A stretch of DNA of 64,000 bases, taken from contig NZ_CP182947.1 in NCBI RefSeq assembly GCF_048320135.1, forward strand, positions 2,852,001 through 2,916,000, in the 5' to 3' direction. The stretch comes from Ideonella_A sakaiensis_A (lineage in GTDB: Bacteria > Pseudomonadota > Gammaproteobacteria > Burkholderiales > Burkholderiaceae_C). A model generated the notes under the pieces. It was not told the origin of the DNA. It worked only from the letters and a program-made list of their open reading frames with translations, and searched no databases. Of the stretch, positions 17,145 through 26,673 are shown one piece after another; positions within the stretch are counted from its first letter, which is position 1, and every line of letters begins with the position of its first letter. Made by a program: the position numbers and the translations under genes.

Positions 17145-18251
17145 TCAGCCGCCGAGCGCGAAACGTGGCGGCTGGCCCTGACCGCGCTGGGTGCTGGCGG
17201 CCGGCATCAGCTGCAGCAGCATCAGCGTCAGCCGGCGCAGTGCCGGCCAGGCATCGAGCGGCCACTGCGGGTGGCGCAGGCCTTTGACCAGCCCGTCGCA
17301 GATCTGCGCGGCGGCGACCAGTTCGGACAGCGCCGCCGCATCGAGCGCCGGCAGCGCACGCTCGTAAAGCCGCTCCTTGGCGCCCCAGACACGCGCCTCG
17401 CGCAAGGCCATCGGCAGCGGCTTGCCGTTGTCGAGCGCATCGCGGCAGCGCTTCAATGCGCGGATATCCTCGGCCAGGCTCCAGTGCACCAGCACCGCGG
17501 CCTCGCCTTCGGCCTGCAGCGCATCGAGCATGTGCAGCGCGCGGCCGACCTGACCGGCCAGCACCGATTCGCTGAATTTGCCGATGTCGTAGCGGGCGAC
17601 GTCGAGCACCGCCGATGCAAACTGCTCGAAGCCGAGTTCGCCTGGCGGGTACAGCAGCCCGAGTTTCTGGATTTCCTGATGCGCGGCGAGCAGATTGCCT
17701 TCGATCTGGTCGGCAAAAAAGGCCAGTGCCCGTTCGCCATCGGCGCCAGCCTTGACCCGCTGGCCCTGGCGCGCCAGCCGCTGTGCCAGCCACGCGGGCA
17801 GGGCATGGCGCTCGATCGGATCGACGCGGATCGCGATGCCGGCGGCAACCAGCGCGCCGAACCACGCGCTTTGCTGCTGCTGCCGATCCAGCCGCGGCAG
17901 CTGCACCAGCGTCAGCACATCGGGGCCGAGGTGTTCGCAATAACGCTGCAGCGCGTCTGAGCCATCCTTGCCGGGTTTGCCGGACGGGATGCGGATCTCG
18001 ACCAGCTGGCGATCGGAAAACAGGCTCATCGCCTGCGCCTGGCCGAGCAGCCCGCTCCAGTCGAAATGCGCACCGGCGACGGTATGGACCTGGCGTTCGC
18101 CGTAGCCGGCGGCCAGTGCCGCGCCGCGGATCGCGTCGCACGCCTCCTGCTGCAGCAGCGCCTCGTCACCCCAGACGGTGTAGACCGGCCGCAAACCGCG
18201 CTGCGCCGCCTGCTGCAGGTGGCCGTCGAGCTGATCCAGGCGCATCTGCAT
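17145..18251 (-). CDS. holA: DNA polymerase III delta subunit HolA
   Basis: A 368-residue clamp-loader subunit that opens the beta sliding clamp. The N-terminal region (YTVWGDEALLQQEACDAIR) and the helical collar toward the C-terminus match HolA. ATG 18251 is preferred over an upstream TTG at 18260 and downstream ATG at 18245. It follows lptE by 14 bases in the leuS-lptE-holA unit conserved across Beta- and Gammaproteobacteria. Confidence 0.92.
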   Translation of the reverse strand: MQMRLDQLDGHLQQAAQRGLRPVYTVWGDEALLQQEACDAIRGAALAAGYGERQVHTVAGAHFDWSGLLGQAQAMSLFSDRQLVEIRIPSGKPGKDGSDALQRYCEHLGPDVLTLVQLPRLDRQQQQSAWFGALVAAGIAIRVDPIERHALPAWLAQRLARQGQRVKAGADGERALAFFADQIEGNLLAAHQEIQKLGLLYPPGELGFEQFASAVLDVARYDIGKFSESVLAGQVGRALHMLDALQAEGEAAVLVHWSLAEDIRALKRCRDALDNGKPLPMALREARVWGAKERLYERALPALDAAALSELVAAAQICDGLVKGLRHPQWPLDAWPALRRLTLMLLQLMPAASTQRGQGQPPRFALGG

Positions 18252-18265
18252 CGTCGGCAACCGGT

Positions 18266-18784
18266 TCAGAGGTCGTTGACCGACGCCAGCCGGCGCATCA
18301 CCTGCGCAACGATATCGCTTTGCATTGCACGGAACAGCGCGGCCTCTTCCTGCTCCTTCGCCAGCGCGATCGTTTCGCTGTAGCTCATGTCGCGGCTCAG
18401 CAGCAGTTGACGCGGCGGCAGCAGCACGCGGCCCGACGGGGTGCTGAGCTGGAAGCTGAAGCGCAGCCGCAGCTGCAGCTCGCGCACCTGGCCGGCACCG
18501 CTGCTGGCGACGACACTGCGCTCGCGGGCCTCGGTCAGTGCTTCCAGCACGACATCGGCCTGGCCGAGTGTCTCGACGACCCGCGTCGTGCTGCTCGCAT
18601 CGATGTTGGCGCGCAGCTCCTCGGCCAATGGCGATCGCTCGGCAAAACCGCGCAGCATCACGGTGCGGAAGCGCATCTCCGGCGCGCGCCGCAGTTGAAA
18701 GCCGCAGCCGGCGAGCGACGCGGCCAGCAGGCTGCCCAGCAGCAGTCGACGGTTGGGCCGCAGCGGCCTGCCAGCAAGTCTCAT
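18266..18784 (-). CDS. lptE: LPS-assembly lipoprotein LptE
   Basis: A 172-residue outer-membrane lipoprotein that plugs the LptD barrel. The signal peptide ends in the lipobox LAGC (Cys27), followed by GFQLR, the usual LptE N-terminus after the lipidated Cys. The start overlaps the leuS stop by one base. Its partner lptD is in the same window at 5-7.5 kb. Confidence 0.93.
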   Translation of the reverse strand: MRLAGRPLRPNRRLLLGSLLAASLAGCGFQLRRAPEMRFRTVMLRGFAERSPLAEELRANIDASSTTRVVETLGQADVVLEALTEARERSVVASSGAGQVRELQLRLRFSFQLSTPSGRVLLPPRQLLLSRDMSYSETIALAKEQEEAALFRAMQSDIVAQVMRRLASVNDL

Positions 18785-21447
18785 CAGACGACGACGTTGA
18801 CCAGCCGGCCAGGAACGATGATCAGCTTCTTCGGACGTTTGCCTTCGGAGAACTTCGCGAAATCCGGACTTGCCAGCGCAGCCGCCTCGATCGTCGACTT
18901 GTCGGCGCCGGCGGCGACCCGGATCGCGCCGCGCAGCTTGCCGTTGACCTGCAGCATCAGCTCGACTTCGTCCTGCACCAGCGCGTTGTCGTCGACCTCC
19001 GGCCAGGCCGCGTCGAGCAGGTCACCGGCGCTGTGCACATAACCGAGTTGCTGCCACAAGGTCCAGGTGGTGTGCGGACAGGCTGGATAGAGGCAACGCA
19101 ACAGGATGCCGAAGGATTCGCGCAGCACCGCAGCGGTCTGCTCGTCGGCCTCGGCCTTGAATGCCTCGAGCGCATTGAGCATCTTCATCGCGCCGGACAC
19201 GACGGTGTTGTATTGCATCCGTTCGTAGTCGTAGCTGATCTGGCGCAGCACGGTGTGGATCTCGAAGCGCAGTGCACGCAGGTTCGCCGACTGGCTGGCG
19301 CTGCGCGGCAGCGTCGATTTCAGTGACGTCTCATGCTTGACCGCAAAATTCCAGACCCGGCGCAGGAAGCGATGCGCACCTTCGACGCCGGCATCGTTCC
19401 ATTCCAGCGTCTGCTCCGGCGGCGATGCGAACATCACGAACAGGCGGGCGGTATCGGCGCCGAACTTGTCGATCAGCTGCTGCGGGTCGACGCCGTTGTT
19501 CTTCGACTTCGACATCGTCGTCCAGCCTTCGTAATCGACCGGCTGGCCGTCGGCGCGCAGCACCGCCGACAACACATGGGCATGTTCGTCGCGCGCGATC
19601 TCGAGATCGTGCGCCCAGTGGTAGTCCTTGCCGCCTCCGGGGTGGCTGCGCGAGAACGCCTCGTTCAGCACCATGCCCTGCGTCAGCAGACGGCTGAACG
19701 GCTCGTCGACCTGGACCAGCTTCAGGTCGCGCATCACCTTGGTCCAGAACCGCGCATACAGCAGGTGCAGGATCGCATGCTCGATGCCGCCAATGTACTG
19801 GTCGACCGGCATCCAGTAGTCGACGCGGGCATCGGTCATCGCATCGGCGCGACTGCCGGCCGTCGGCTGCGCATTGCAGTAGCGCATGAAATACCACGAC
19901 GAATCGACGAAGGTGTCCATCGTGTCGGTCTCGCGCCGCGACGGCTTGCCGCAGACTGGGCATGCCGCGTGGATGAACGACTCGCACTTGTTCAGCGGGT
20001 TGCCGCTGCCGTCCGGAATCAGGTCTTCCGGCAGCACGACCGGCAGGTCCTTCTCGGGTACCGGCACCGCGCCATGCTCGTCGCAGTGGATGATCGGAAT
20101 CGGCGTGCCCCAATAGCGCTGCCGGCTGATGCCCCAGTCGCGCAGCCGCCAGGTCGTCTTTTTCTCGCCGAGCCCCTTGCCGTGCAAGGCCTGCGCAATC
20201 GCATCGACCGCGTCGCGGTACGACAGGCCGCTGTAGATGTCGGAATTGATCGTGATGCCCGACTGCTTGTCGGCATACCAGTCGTGCCAGCGTTCGTAGT
20301 CGTAGTGCAGGCCGTCGATGTGGATCACCTGGGTGATCGCGATGCCGTATTTCTTCGCGAACTCGAAATCGCGTTCGTCGTGTGCCGGCACGCCCATCAC
20401 CGCGCCGTCGCCATAACTCATCAGCACATAGTTGCCGACCCAGACCTCGACCTCCTCGCCGCTCAGCGGATGGGTCACGACCAGGTTGGTGCGAACGCCC
20501 TTCTTCTCCTGCGTCGCCAGCTCCGCCTCGGTGGTGCCGCCGGCCTTGCACGACTCGATGAAGGCCGCGACGTCGGGCTGCGACTGCGCCGCGTGCAGCG
20601 CCAGCGGGTGCTCGGGCGCGACGGCGCAGAAGGTCACGCCCATGATCGTGTCGGCGCGCGTCGTGAAGACATACATCCGGCCATCCTGGATCGGCTTGCC
20701 GTCGGCATCGCAGATCGAGTGCGTGAAGGCGAAACGAACGCCTTCGCTGCGGCCGATCCAGTTTTCCTGCATCAGCCGCACCCGCTCCGGCCAGCCGGGC
20801 AGATGCTGCTGCACATGCTCGAGCAGTTCCTCGGCATATTGCGTGATCTTCAGGTAATAGCCGGGGATCTCGCGTTTCTCGATCTCGGCGCCGCTGCGCC
20901 AGCCGCGGCCGTCGATCACCTGTTCATTGGCCAGCACGGTCTGGTCGACCGGGTCCCAGTTGACGACCTGCGTGCGGCGTTCGGCAATGCCGGCGTCGAG
21001 CATCTTCAGGAACAGCCACTGGTTCCAGCGGTAGTAGTCGGGCGAGCAGGTCGCGATCTCGCGGCTCCAGTCGATCGCCAGGCCCATTGCCTGCATCTGC
21101 GACTTCATGTGCGCGATGTTGTCGTAGGTCCACTTCGCCGGCGGCACCTTGTTTTTCATTGCCGCGTTTTCGGCCGGCAGACCGAAGGCATCCCAGCCCA
21201 TCGGCATCAGCACGTTGCGGCCCTTCATCCGCAACTGGCGCGTCAACATGTCGTTGATCGTGTAGTTGCGCACATGGCCCATGTGCAGCTTGCCACTCGG
21301 ATACGGCAGCATCGAGCAGGCGTAGAACTTGGACTTGGGCTTGCCGCTGTGATCGATCGCGTCTTCCGATACCCGGTAGGCATCGGCAGCGGACCACGCG
21401 GACTGGGCCGCGCGCTCGATCTCGGTCGGTTTGAATTCTGGGCTCAT
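18784..21447 (-). CDS. leuS: Leucyl-tRNA synthetase
   Basis: An 887-residue class I synthetase charging tRNA-Leu. The HIGH motif appears as HMGH at 55-58 (LPYPSGKLHMGH) and the KMSKS motif as TMSKS near 19.5 kb. An editing domain lies between them (MGVPAHDERDFEFA) and the C-terminal anticodon-binding domain is complete. Length is typical. First gene of leuS-lptE-holA, with a consensus -10 element just upstream. Confidence 0.97.
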   Translation of the reverse strand: MSPEFKPTEIERAAQSAWSAADAYRVSEDAIDHSGKPKSKFYACSMLPYPSGKLHMGHVRNYTINDMLTRQLRMKGRNVLMPMGWDAFGLPAENAAMKNKVPPAKWTYDNIAHMKSQMQAMGLAIDWSREIATCSPDYYRWNQWLFLKMLDAGIAERRTQVVNWDPVDQTVLANEQVIDGRGWRSGAEIEKREIPGYYLKITQYAEELLEHVQQHLPGWPERVRLMQENWIGRSEGVRFAFTHSICDADGKPIQDGRMYVFTTRADTIMGVTFCAVAPEHPLALHAAQSQPDVAAFIESCKAGGTTEAELATQEKKGVRTNLVVTHPLSGEEVEVWVGNYVLMSYGDGAVMGVPAHDERDFEFAKKYGIAITQVIHIDGLHYDYERWHDWYADKQSGITINSDIYSGLSYRDAVDAIAQALHGKGLGEKKTTWRLRDWGISRQRYWGTPIPIIHCDEHGAVPVPEKDLPVVLPEDLIPDGSGNPLNKCESFIHAACPVCGKPSRRETDTMDTFVDSSWYFMRYCNAQPTAGSRADAMTDARVDYWMPVDQYIGGIEHAILHLLYARFWTKVMRDLKLVQVDEPFSRLLTQGMVLNEAFSRSHPGGGKDYHWAHDLEIARDEHAHVLSAVLRADGQPVDYEGWTTMSKSKNNGVDPQQLIDKFGADTARLFVMFASPPEQTLEWNDAGVEGAHRFLRRVWNFAVKHETSLKSTLPRSASQSANLRALRFEIHTVLRQISYDYERMQYNTVVSGAMKMLNALEAFKAEADEQTAAVLRESFGILLRCLYPACPHTTWTLWQQLGYVHSAGDLLDAAWPEVDDNALVQDEVELMLQVNGKLRGAIRVAAGADKSTIEAAALASPDFAKFSEGKRPKKLIIVPGRLVNVVV

Positions 21448-21482
21448 GGGGTGGCGCCGGCGTGCGGGCTGGAAGAGGGCGG

Positions 21483-21488
21483 ATTATA
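21483..21488 (-). promoter_or_regulatory. Probable -10 element of the leuS-lptE-holA promoter
   Basis: A perfect TATAAT on the minus strand, 36 bases before the leuS start, in a 79-base gap after exbD. The -35 position has only a poor match (CTGCGG at 17 bases spacing), so the assignment rests on the -10 and its place. Confidence 0.5.
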
Positions 21489-21526
21489 GAAACCGGGCGG
21501 CCCGGCCGCAGGCTGCAGCTGCGTCG

Positions 21527-21958
<432 letters not shown>

Positions 21959-21976
21959 GGGGAGGCGCGCGGTGCT

Positions 21977-22651
21977 TCAGCGCAGGTCGCCGGCCGGCGG
22001 CGTTGCCGCGGTATCCAGCCGCATCTCGCGCAGGTCGAAGGCAAAACCTTCGAGTTCGGCCTCGCAGGCATTGACCCGCTTGCCGAAGATGTTGTACGCG
22101 AGCACCGCCGGAATCGCCACCGCGAGGCCGGCTGCCGTCATCACCAACGCCTCGCCGACCGGGCCGGCGATGCGTTCGACGGTGATGCCGCCGGCCGCCG
22201 AGATCGTCAGCAGCGCGTGATAAATCCCCCAGACGGTGCCGAACAGGCCGATGAACGGCGCGGTGCTGCCGATCGATGCGAGCAGCACCTGGCCATATTG
22301 CAGCTGTGCGAGCACATCGTGCAGGCTATCGCGAAGTCGGCGCGTCAGCTGCGATGCGAGTTGCCCATGGGCTTCGAGCGTCGACCCGGCGGCCTGCACG
22401 GTCGCCGCATCGAGCAACGGCAGCAACACCTGCTGGCGGTCGAAGGCGACCAGCTGCGCGCGTGCCGAATCGAGATCGCTGGCCGCCCAGAAGGCCGGCA
22501 CGGCCCGGCCGATATCGCTTCTCACGCGGCGCAGCAGCCACGATTTCCAGAAGATCAGCACCCAGGCGCTGATCGACATCAGCAGCAGCAGCAGCGCCAC
22601 CGCGCGCGTGACGCCGTCGCCCTGCTCCCAGATCAGCTGCAGGCCGTCCAT
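21977..22651 (-). CDS. exbB: ExbB/TolQ-family proton-channel protein
   Basis: A 224-residue three-helix membrane protein (helices about 15-37, 125-148 and 165-190). The conserved block GSTAPFIGLFGTVWGIYHAL and the GEALVMTAAGLAVAIPAVLAYN helix define the MotA/TolQ/ExbB family. It pairs with the ExbD-like protein just downstream. It follows dapB by 25 bases and may be co-transcribed with bamE-dapB. Confidence 0.88.
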   Translation of the reverse strand: MDGLQLIWEQGDGVTRAVALLLLLMSISAWVLIFWKSWLLRRVRSDIGRAVPAFWAASDLDSARAQLVAFDRQQVLLPLLDAATVQAAGSTLEAHGQLASQLTRRLRDSLHDVLAQLQYGQVLLASIGSTAPFIGLFGTVWGIYHALLTISAAGGITVERIAGPVGEALVMTAAGLAVAIPAVLAYNIFGKRVNACEAELEGFAFDLREMRLDTAATPPAGDLR

Positions 22652-22676
22652 CGTCGAGACCTGTCCGGCGCGCGGC

Positions 22677-23573
22677 TCAGCCGAGGTCGAGCACGGCGTT
22701 CATGTCGAACAGGCCCTGCCGCTTGCCGGCCAGGAAGCGCGCCGCCCGCAGGCTGCCCTGCGCATAGGTGCTGCGGCTCGAGCTCTTGTGCGTGATCTCG
22801 ATGCGTTCGCCGGTGCCGGCAAACAGCACCGTGTGGTCGCCGACGATGTCGCCGCCGCGGATCGTCGAAAAACCGATCGTCGACGGCTCGCGTTCGCCGG
22901 TCACGCCGTGGCGCGCGAACACGCCGCAGTCGTCGAGATCGCGGCCGAGCGCCTTTGCAACGACTTCGCCCATCTGCAGCGCGGTGCCGCTCGGCGCGTC
23001 GACCTTGTGCCGGTGATGCGCCTCGATCACCTCGATGTCGTAGCCGCGGTCGAGGGCGCGGGCCGCCATCTCGAGCAGCTTCAGCACGACGTTGATGCCC
23101 ACGCTCATGTTCGGCGCCATCACGATCGCCAGATGATCGGCATGGCCGGCGATCTCCGCCTTCTGCTCGGCACTGAAGCCGGTCGTGCCGATCACCGCCT
23201 TCACGCCGTGGCGGCGGCAGGCCGCGAGGTGCGCCAGCGTGCCTTCGGGCCGCGTGAAATCGATCAGCACGTCGGCGCCTTGCAGCGCAGCGTCGAGATC
23301 GGAGGTGATCGTCACGCCGAGGCGCTTGCCGAGAAAGGCGCCGGCATCGTCGCCGATCGCCGCGCTGCCGGCGACGTCGAGCGCGCCGGCCAAGGTCATG
23401 TCATCGGCCTGCTCGACCGCTTCGATCAGCATCCGGCCCATCCGCCCGGACGCGCCGGCCACCGCGATGCGCAGCGACTCGGCGCGCTCGATTGCGGCCC
23501 GCGTCGATGCCTCGGCTTCGGCCTCCGCACTGGCGGCGGACTGTGGCTGATCGGTGGCGGTGCTGTTCGTCAT
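22677..23573 (-). CDS. dapB: 4-hydroxy-tetrahydrodipicolinate reductase DapB
   Basis: A 298-residue NAD(P)H-dependent reductase in lysine and diaminopimelate synthesis. The nucleotide loop GASGRMG is at 40-46, and the catalytic block EAHHRHKVDAPSGTA lies near residue 195. The first 33 residues (Ala/Glu/Ser-rich) exceed the usual DapB N-terminus, so the true start could be internal, but no better ATG precedes the Rossmann strand. Only 4 bases separate it from bamE. Confidence 0.93.
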   Translation of the reverse strand: MTNSTATDQPQSAASAEAEAEASTRAAIERAESLRIAVAGASGRMGRMLIEAVEQADDMTLAGALDVAGSAAIGDDAGAFLGKRLGVTITSDLDAALQGADVLIDFTRPEGTLAHLAACRRHGVKAVIGTTGFSAEQKAEIAGHADHLAIVMAPNMSVGINVVLKLLEMAARALDRGYDIEVIEAHHRHKVDAPSGTALQMGEVVAKALGRDLDDCGVFARHGVTGEREPSTIGFSTIRGGDIVGDHTVLFAGTGERIEITHKSSSRSTYAQGSLRAARFLAGKRQGLFDMNAVLDLG

Positions 23574-23577
23574 CGGA

Positions 23578-24138
23578 TCACTGCGGCTCGAGCGGCGGAT
23601 AGCTGCGGTTCGGCTCGGTGGTCGGTTGTGCCGTTGCCCCCGGCGCCGCTGCCGCCGGTTTCGGCGCCGGCAGCCGCTTCAGCTGCTCCTCGCTCAGCAC
23701 CAGCGGCGGCGCCTTGGCCGCCTTCTTGGTATCGATCGACGCGACGAATTCGCGTTCGGCGGGCAGTTCCGGAGCCTCGATCGATTTCAGCGCATCGCCT
23801 TCGAAATGAACCGTCACCTGGCGGCGCTGCGGCGCGGCGCCCTGGCGCCGGATCGTGAAGATGTAGTCCCAGCGGTCGGTGTGGAAGACGTCGGTCAGCA
23901 GCGGCGAGCCGAGGATGTCGCGGACCTGCGACCGGGTCAGCCCCGGCTTGATCATCGCCACCTGCTCCTTCGTGATCACGTTGCCCTGCACGACCTCGAC
24001 CTTGTACGGCGTCACGAGGCCGAGCAGCTTGTCCTTGCTCGCGAACGACGAGCAGCCGCCAAGCACCAGCAAGGCCGCGATGATGGCAGCGGCCCGGGCG
24101 GCCGATACAGGGGGGCGCTGGCTGAGGGAGTCGGTCAT
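23578..24138 (-). CDS. bamE: Outer-membrane assembly lipoprotein BamE (SmpA/OmlA)
   Basis: A 186-residue lipoprotein of the BAM complex. The signal peptide ends in lipobox LGGC (Cys29). The conserved YKVEVVQGNVIT, KPGLTRSQVRDILGSP and DVFHTDRWDY segments define BamE. A Pro/Ala-rich C-terminal tail of about 70 residues extends beyond the E. coli protein, as in other Betaproteobacteria. Divergent from fur, the standard order in this class. ATG 24138 is used; ATG 24162 upstream is in frame. Confidence 0.92.
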   Translation of the reverse strand: MTDSLSQRPPVSAARAAAIIAALLVLGGCSSFASKDKLLGLVTPYKVEVVQGNVITKEQVAMIKPGLTRSQVRDILGSPLLTDVFHTDRWDYIFTIRRQGAAPQRRQVTVHFEGDALKSIEAPELPAEREFVASIDTKKAAKAPPLVLSEEQLKRLPAPKPAAAAPGATAQPTTEPNRSYPPLEPQ

Positions 24139-24318
24139 GGCACGTGTGCAGAGGAAAGGCATGGTGCGGACATGGCCTGCCTCACGGCGGCCTTGCCAGC
24201 CAGATATCATCATCGATTCTAGCGGGCGAGGGCAGGCGTCATTCTCCGGCAGCACGGGCGGCCGAGGCGCCACCGGCACGGACCTTGCCGCGCGTCAACG
24301 GGCAGCAGGTGAGCCACC

Positions 24319-24750
24319 ATGAACAACCATGCCGACGAATTGAAAAGCAGCGGGCTCAAAGCCACGCTGCCGCGGATCAAGATCCTCGAGGTTTTCCAGC
24401 GCAGTGCGGTGCGTCACCTGACTGCCGAAGATGTCTACAAGATGCTGCTGACCGAAGGCGCCGATGTCGGGCTCGCGACCGTCTACCGGGTGCTGATGCA
24501 GTTCGAGCAGGCGGGCATCCTGACACGCAACCATTTCGAGACCGGCAAGGCGGTGTTCGAACTGAACGAAGGCAAACACCACGACCACCTGGTCTGCATG
24601 GATTGTGGCCGGGTCGAGGAGTTTTTTGATCCGGAGATCGAAAAGCGGCAGAAGGCGATTGCCCTCTCGCGCGGCTTCGAATTGCAGGACCACGCGCTGG
24701 CGCTGTACGCGGCGTGCACGAAGAAGGATTGCGAGTACCGCGGGAAATAA
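24319..24750 (+). CDS. fur: Ferric uptake regulator Fur
   Basis: A 143-residue metalloregulator. The winged helix contains the LATVYRVLMQFEQAGIL recognition region (about 52-68). The metal-binding HHDHLVCMDCG carries H87-H90 and Cys93/Cys96, and a second pair, Cys133 and Cys138, completes the structural zinc site. It represses iron-uptake genes when Fe(II) is bound. No convincing Fur box lies in the 180-base gap to bamE. Confidence 0.96.
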   Translation: MNNHADELKSSGLKATLPRIKILEVFQRSAVRHLTAEDVYKMLLTEGADVGLATVYRVLMQFEQAGILTRNHFETGKAVFELNEGKHHDHLVCMDCGRVEEFFDPEIEKRQKAIALSRGFELQDHALALYAACTKKDCEYRGK

Positions 24751-24774
24751 GGCCCACCCCCGTTGCGCCTTCGG

Positions 24775-24830
24775 CGCTCCCCCTCAAGGGGGCGCAACCG
24801 GAGGACCGGCAAAGCCGGATCCTCGGTTGC
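24775..24830. repeat. Hairpin-rich element between convergent fur and hprK
   Basis: Two inverted repeats in tandem: a C-run/G-run hairpin around CCCCCTCAAGGGGG (about 24780-24793), and a long one (24794-24830) whose arms GCAACCG...CCGGC and GCCGG...CGGTTGC pair with two small bulges around AAA. No T-run. It may act as a bidirectional terminator; its look is that of the dispersed intergenic palindromes of Burkholderiales. Confidence 0.5.
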
Positions 24831-24913
24831 CCGCTTGATGAAACCGAGTGTTGCTCTGTGGGGCGGATCTCGCCGGCAGGGTGCCAGCACGGCGGTTGAC
24901 GGGTTGACGTAGG

Positions 24914-25873
24914 CTATTTCGCCGGATCGTTGCGCGCCATCGCCTGCTGGTGGCGGGTGATGAATTCCTGGTAGGTGTCGATGCCGCGCAGCTGCAGGAT
25001 GGTGTTGCGCACCGCCGCCTCGACCAGCACCGCGAGGTTGCGGCCGGCGTCGACGGCGATCACCGCCTTGCGGACCGGCACATCGAGGATGTCTTCGTAC
25101 AGCGGTTCGTACGGCAGGCGCTCGAAATCGCGTTCCATCGTCTCCTTGCGCACCAGGTGGACGATCAGCTTCAGCCGCATCTTCCGCCGCACCGCGGTCT
25201 CGCCGAAAATCGCCTTGATGTCGAGCAGACCGATGCCGCGCACTTCGAGCAGGTTCATCAGCAGTTCGGGGCAACGCCCTTCGAGCGACTGTTGCGAGAC
25301 CCGGTACAGGTCGACCGCATCGTCGGCGACCAGGCCATGGCCGCGCGAGATCAGTTCGAGGCCGAGTTCGCTTTTGCCGAGACCCGATTCACCGGTCACC
25401 AGCACGCCGAGGCCGAGGATGTCCATGAATACGCCATGGCGCGTCGTGCGCTCGGCAAAATGCTGCGCGAGGTGGCTGCGCACGACGTCGATCACCTGGC
25501 CGGCCGACTCGGAGGTCACGAACAGCGGGATCTCGGCGCGATCGCACAAGGCAACCAGGCGCTCCGGCGGCTGCTGGTCATCGGCGACGATGACCACCGG
25601 CGGCTCGAGCGTGACGATGCGCTGGATCCGCCGCTCCTGGTCCTCAGGCTCGCTGATGCTCAGATAGGCGACCTCGCGTCGGCCGACGATCTGCACCCGG
25701 TACGGATGGATGTAATTGAGGTAGCCGACCAGGTCGGCGGCCGACTGCGCATTGCGCACCGCGGCTTCGTCGAAGTGGCGTTCCGGGTGCGCATGGCCGG
25801 CAATCCACTGCCAGTGCAGGGTTGCACTGTGGGCTTCGAACAGCGCCTCGGCGCTGATGACGGTCGGTTTCAA
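24914..25873 (-). CDS. hprK: HPr kinase/phosphorylase
   Basis: A 319-residue bifunctional enzyme that phosphorylates HPr on serine and reverses it. The Walker A loop GESGLGKS is at 161-168, the conserved RHGVF at 145-149 and the family signature LLEVRGIGLLDI at 208-219. In Gram-negatives lacking a full sugar PTS it works with PtsN and NPr in nitrogen/potassium signalling. It follows ptsN by 55 bases; a ptsH gene is not in the window. Confidence 0.95.
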   Translation of the reverse strand: MKPTVISAEALFEAHSATLHWQWIAGHAHPERHFDEAAVRNAQSAADLVGYLNYIHPYRVQIVGRREVAYLSISEPEDQERRIQRIVTLEPPVVIVADDQQPPERLVALCDRAEIPLFVTSESAGQVIDVVRSHLAQHFAERTTRHGVFMDILGLGVLVTGESGLGKSELGLELISRGHGLVADDAVDLYRVSQQSLEGRCPELLMNLLEVRGIGLLDIKAIFGETAVRRKMRLKLIVHLVRKETMERDFERLPYEPLYEDILDVPVRKAVIAVDAGRNLAVLVEAAVRNTILQLRGIDTYQEFITRHQQAMARNDPAK

Positions 25874-25928
25874 CGGCTGCTGCGGTCGGCTTCGATAACG
25901 GGATTATCAGCGCCCGGCAGCAGGCCAG

Positions 25929-26399
25929 TCAGGCCACTGACTTCAGTGGCTCCCAGTTGGAGATCAGTTCGTGAACCTTGGCCGCCGTGTCTTCGCTTTT
26001 CAGACGCTCGCGCAGTTCGCGGTCGCTGAGCATCTCGGCAATCTCGGACAGGATCTCGAGGTGGCGCTGGGTGGCCGCTTCCGGAACCAGCAGGAAGATC
26101 AGCAGGCTGACCGCCTCGTCGTCGGGCGCATCGAACGGAATCGGATGCTGCACGCGCAACACTGCGGCGAGCGGGTTTTTCAGCCCCTTGATTCGCCCGT
26201 GGGGGATCGCAACGGCATGACCAAGACCGGTCGAGCCGAGCCGCTCGCGGGCAAACAGGTTGTCGGTGACGGTTGCTCTGGCGATCGAGTGCTGGTTCTC
26301 GAACAACAGGCCGGCATGTTCGAATGCTCGCTTCTTGCTCGTGGCGTCGACATCCACGAGCACATTGCTGGCGGGCAGGATGGCAGCGAGACGGTTCAT
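25929..26399 (-). CDS. ptsN: PTS IIA-like nitrogen regulatory protein PtsN
   Basis: A 156-residue EIIA-Ntr protein; phosphorylatable His67 lies in AVAIPHGRIKGL. It receives phosphate from NPr and modulates potassium transport and stress responses. The ATG at 26397-26399 gives the normal N-terminus (MNRLAAILP). Order hpf-ptsN-hprK is the betaproteobacterial arrangement. Confidence 0.94.
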   Translation of the reverse strand: MNRLAAILPASNVLVDVDATSKKRAFEHAGLLFENQHSIARATVTDNLFARERLGSTGLGHAVAIPHGRIKGLKNPLAAVLRVQHPIPFDAPDDEAVSLLIFLLVPEAATQRHLEILSEIAEMLSDRELRERLKSEDTAAKVHELISNWEPLKSVA

Positions 26400-26640
26400 G
26401 TACAGATAGCGGTGGCAGACGCCCAGGCGTTGACAGGACCGCTGGAAATGCCCGTAGGGCGGTTTGTAAAAGTCGTGACCCGAACCCGGATCACGGCGAC
26501 TTGGGGGGCGGATTTTGCACCTGCTATTGCGCGGCAGCAAGTTGCGTTGCGTGAAACCCTGCTCGGGTGCGTATTCCTGCGCACGATTGTTGCGGGGTCA
26601 GCGAAGCGGGGAGAGGGATGCAAGACGGATTCGGGGGCCG

Positions 26641-26661
26641 GCCGGACCGCACGGGTCCGGC
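26641..26661 (-). terminator. GC hairpin just downstream of hpf
   Basis: Perfect 8-bp arms GCCGGACC and GGTCCGGC with a 5-base loop, 13 bases past the hpf stop, in the 274-base gap before ptsN. No T-run follows, so it may be a factor-dependent end, a processing or stability hairpin. The rest of the gap shows no gene. Confidence 0.4.
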
Positions 26662-26673
26662 GGCGGTGCGTCA

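Noticed and set aside
19333..21489. A 718-codon plus-strand frame opposite leuS
   Set aside because: Antisense shadow: His/Arg/Gln-rich, no domain, and leuS is intact on the other strand. Long antisense frames are common at this GC content.
24190..24222. Possible Fur box between bamE and fur (GATGATGATATC-like)
   Set aside because: Too few matches to the 19-base consensus; fur autoregulation cannot be supported from it.
24319..24750. Zur or PerR instead of Fur
   Set aside because: The HHDHLVCMDCG metal site, length and divergent bamE context all fit Fur.
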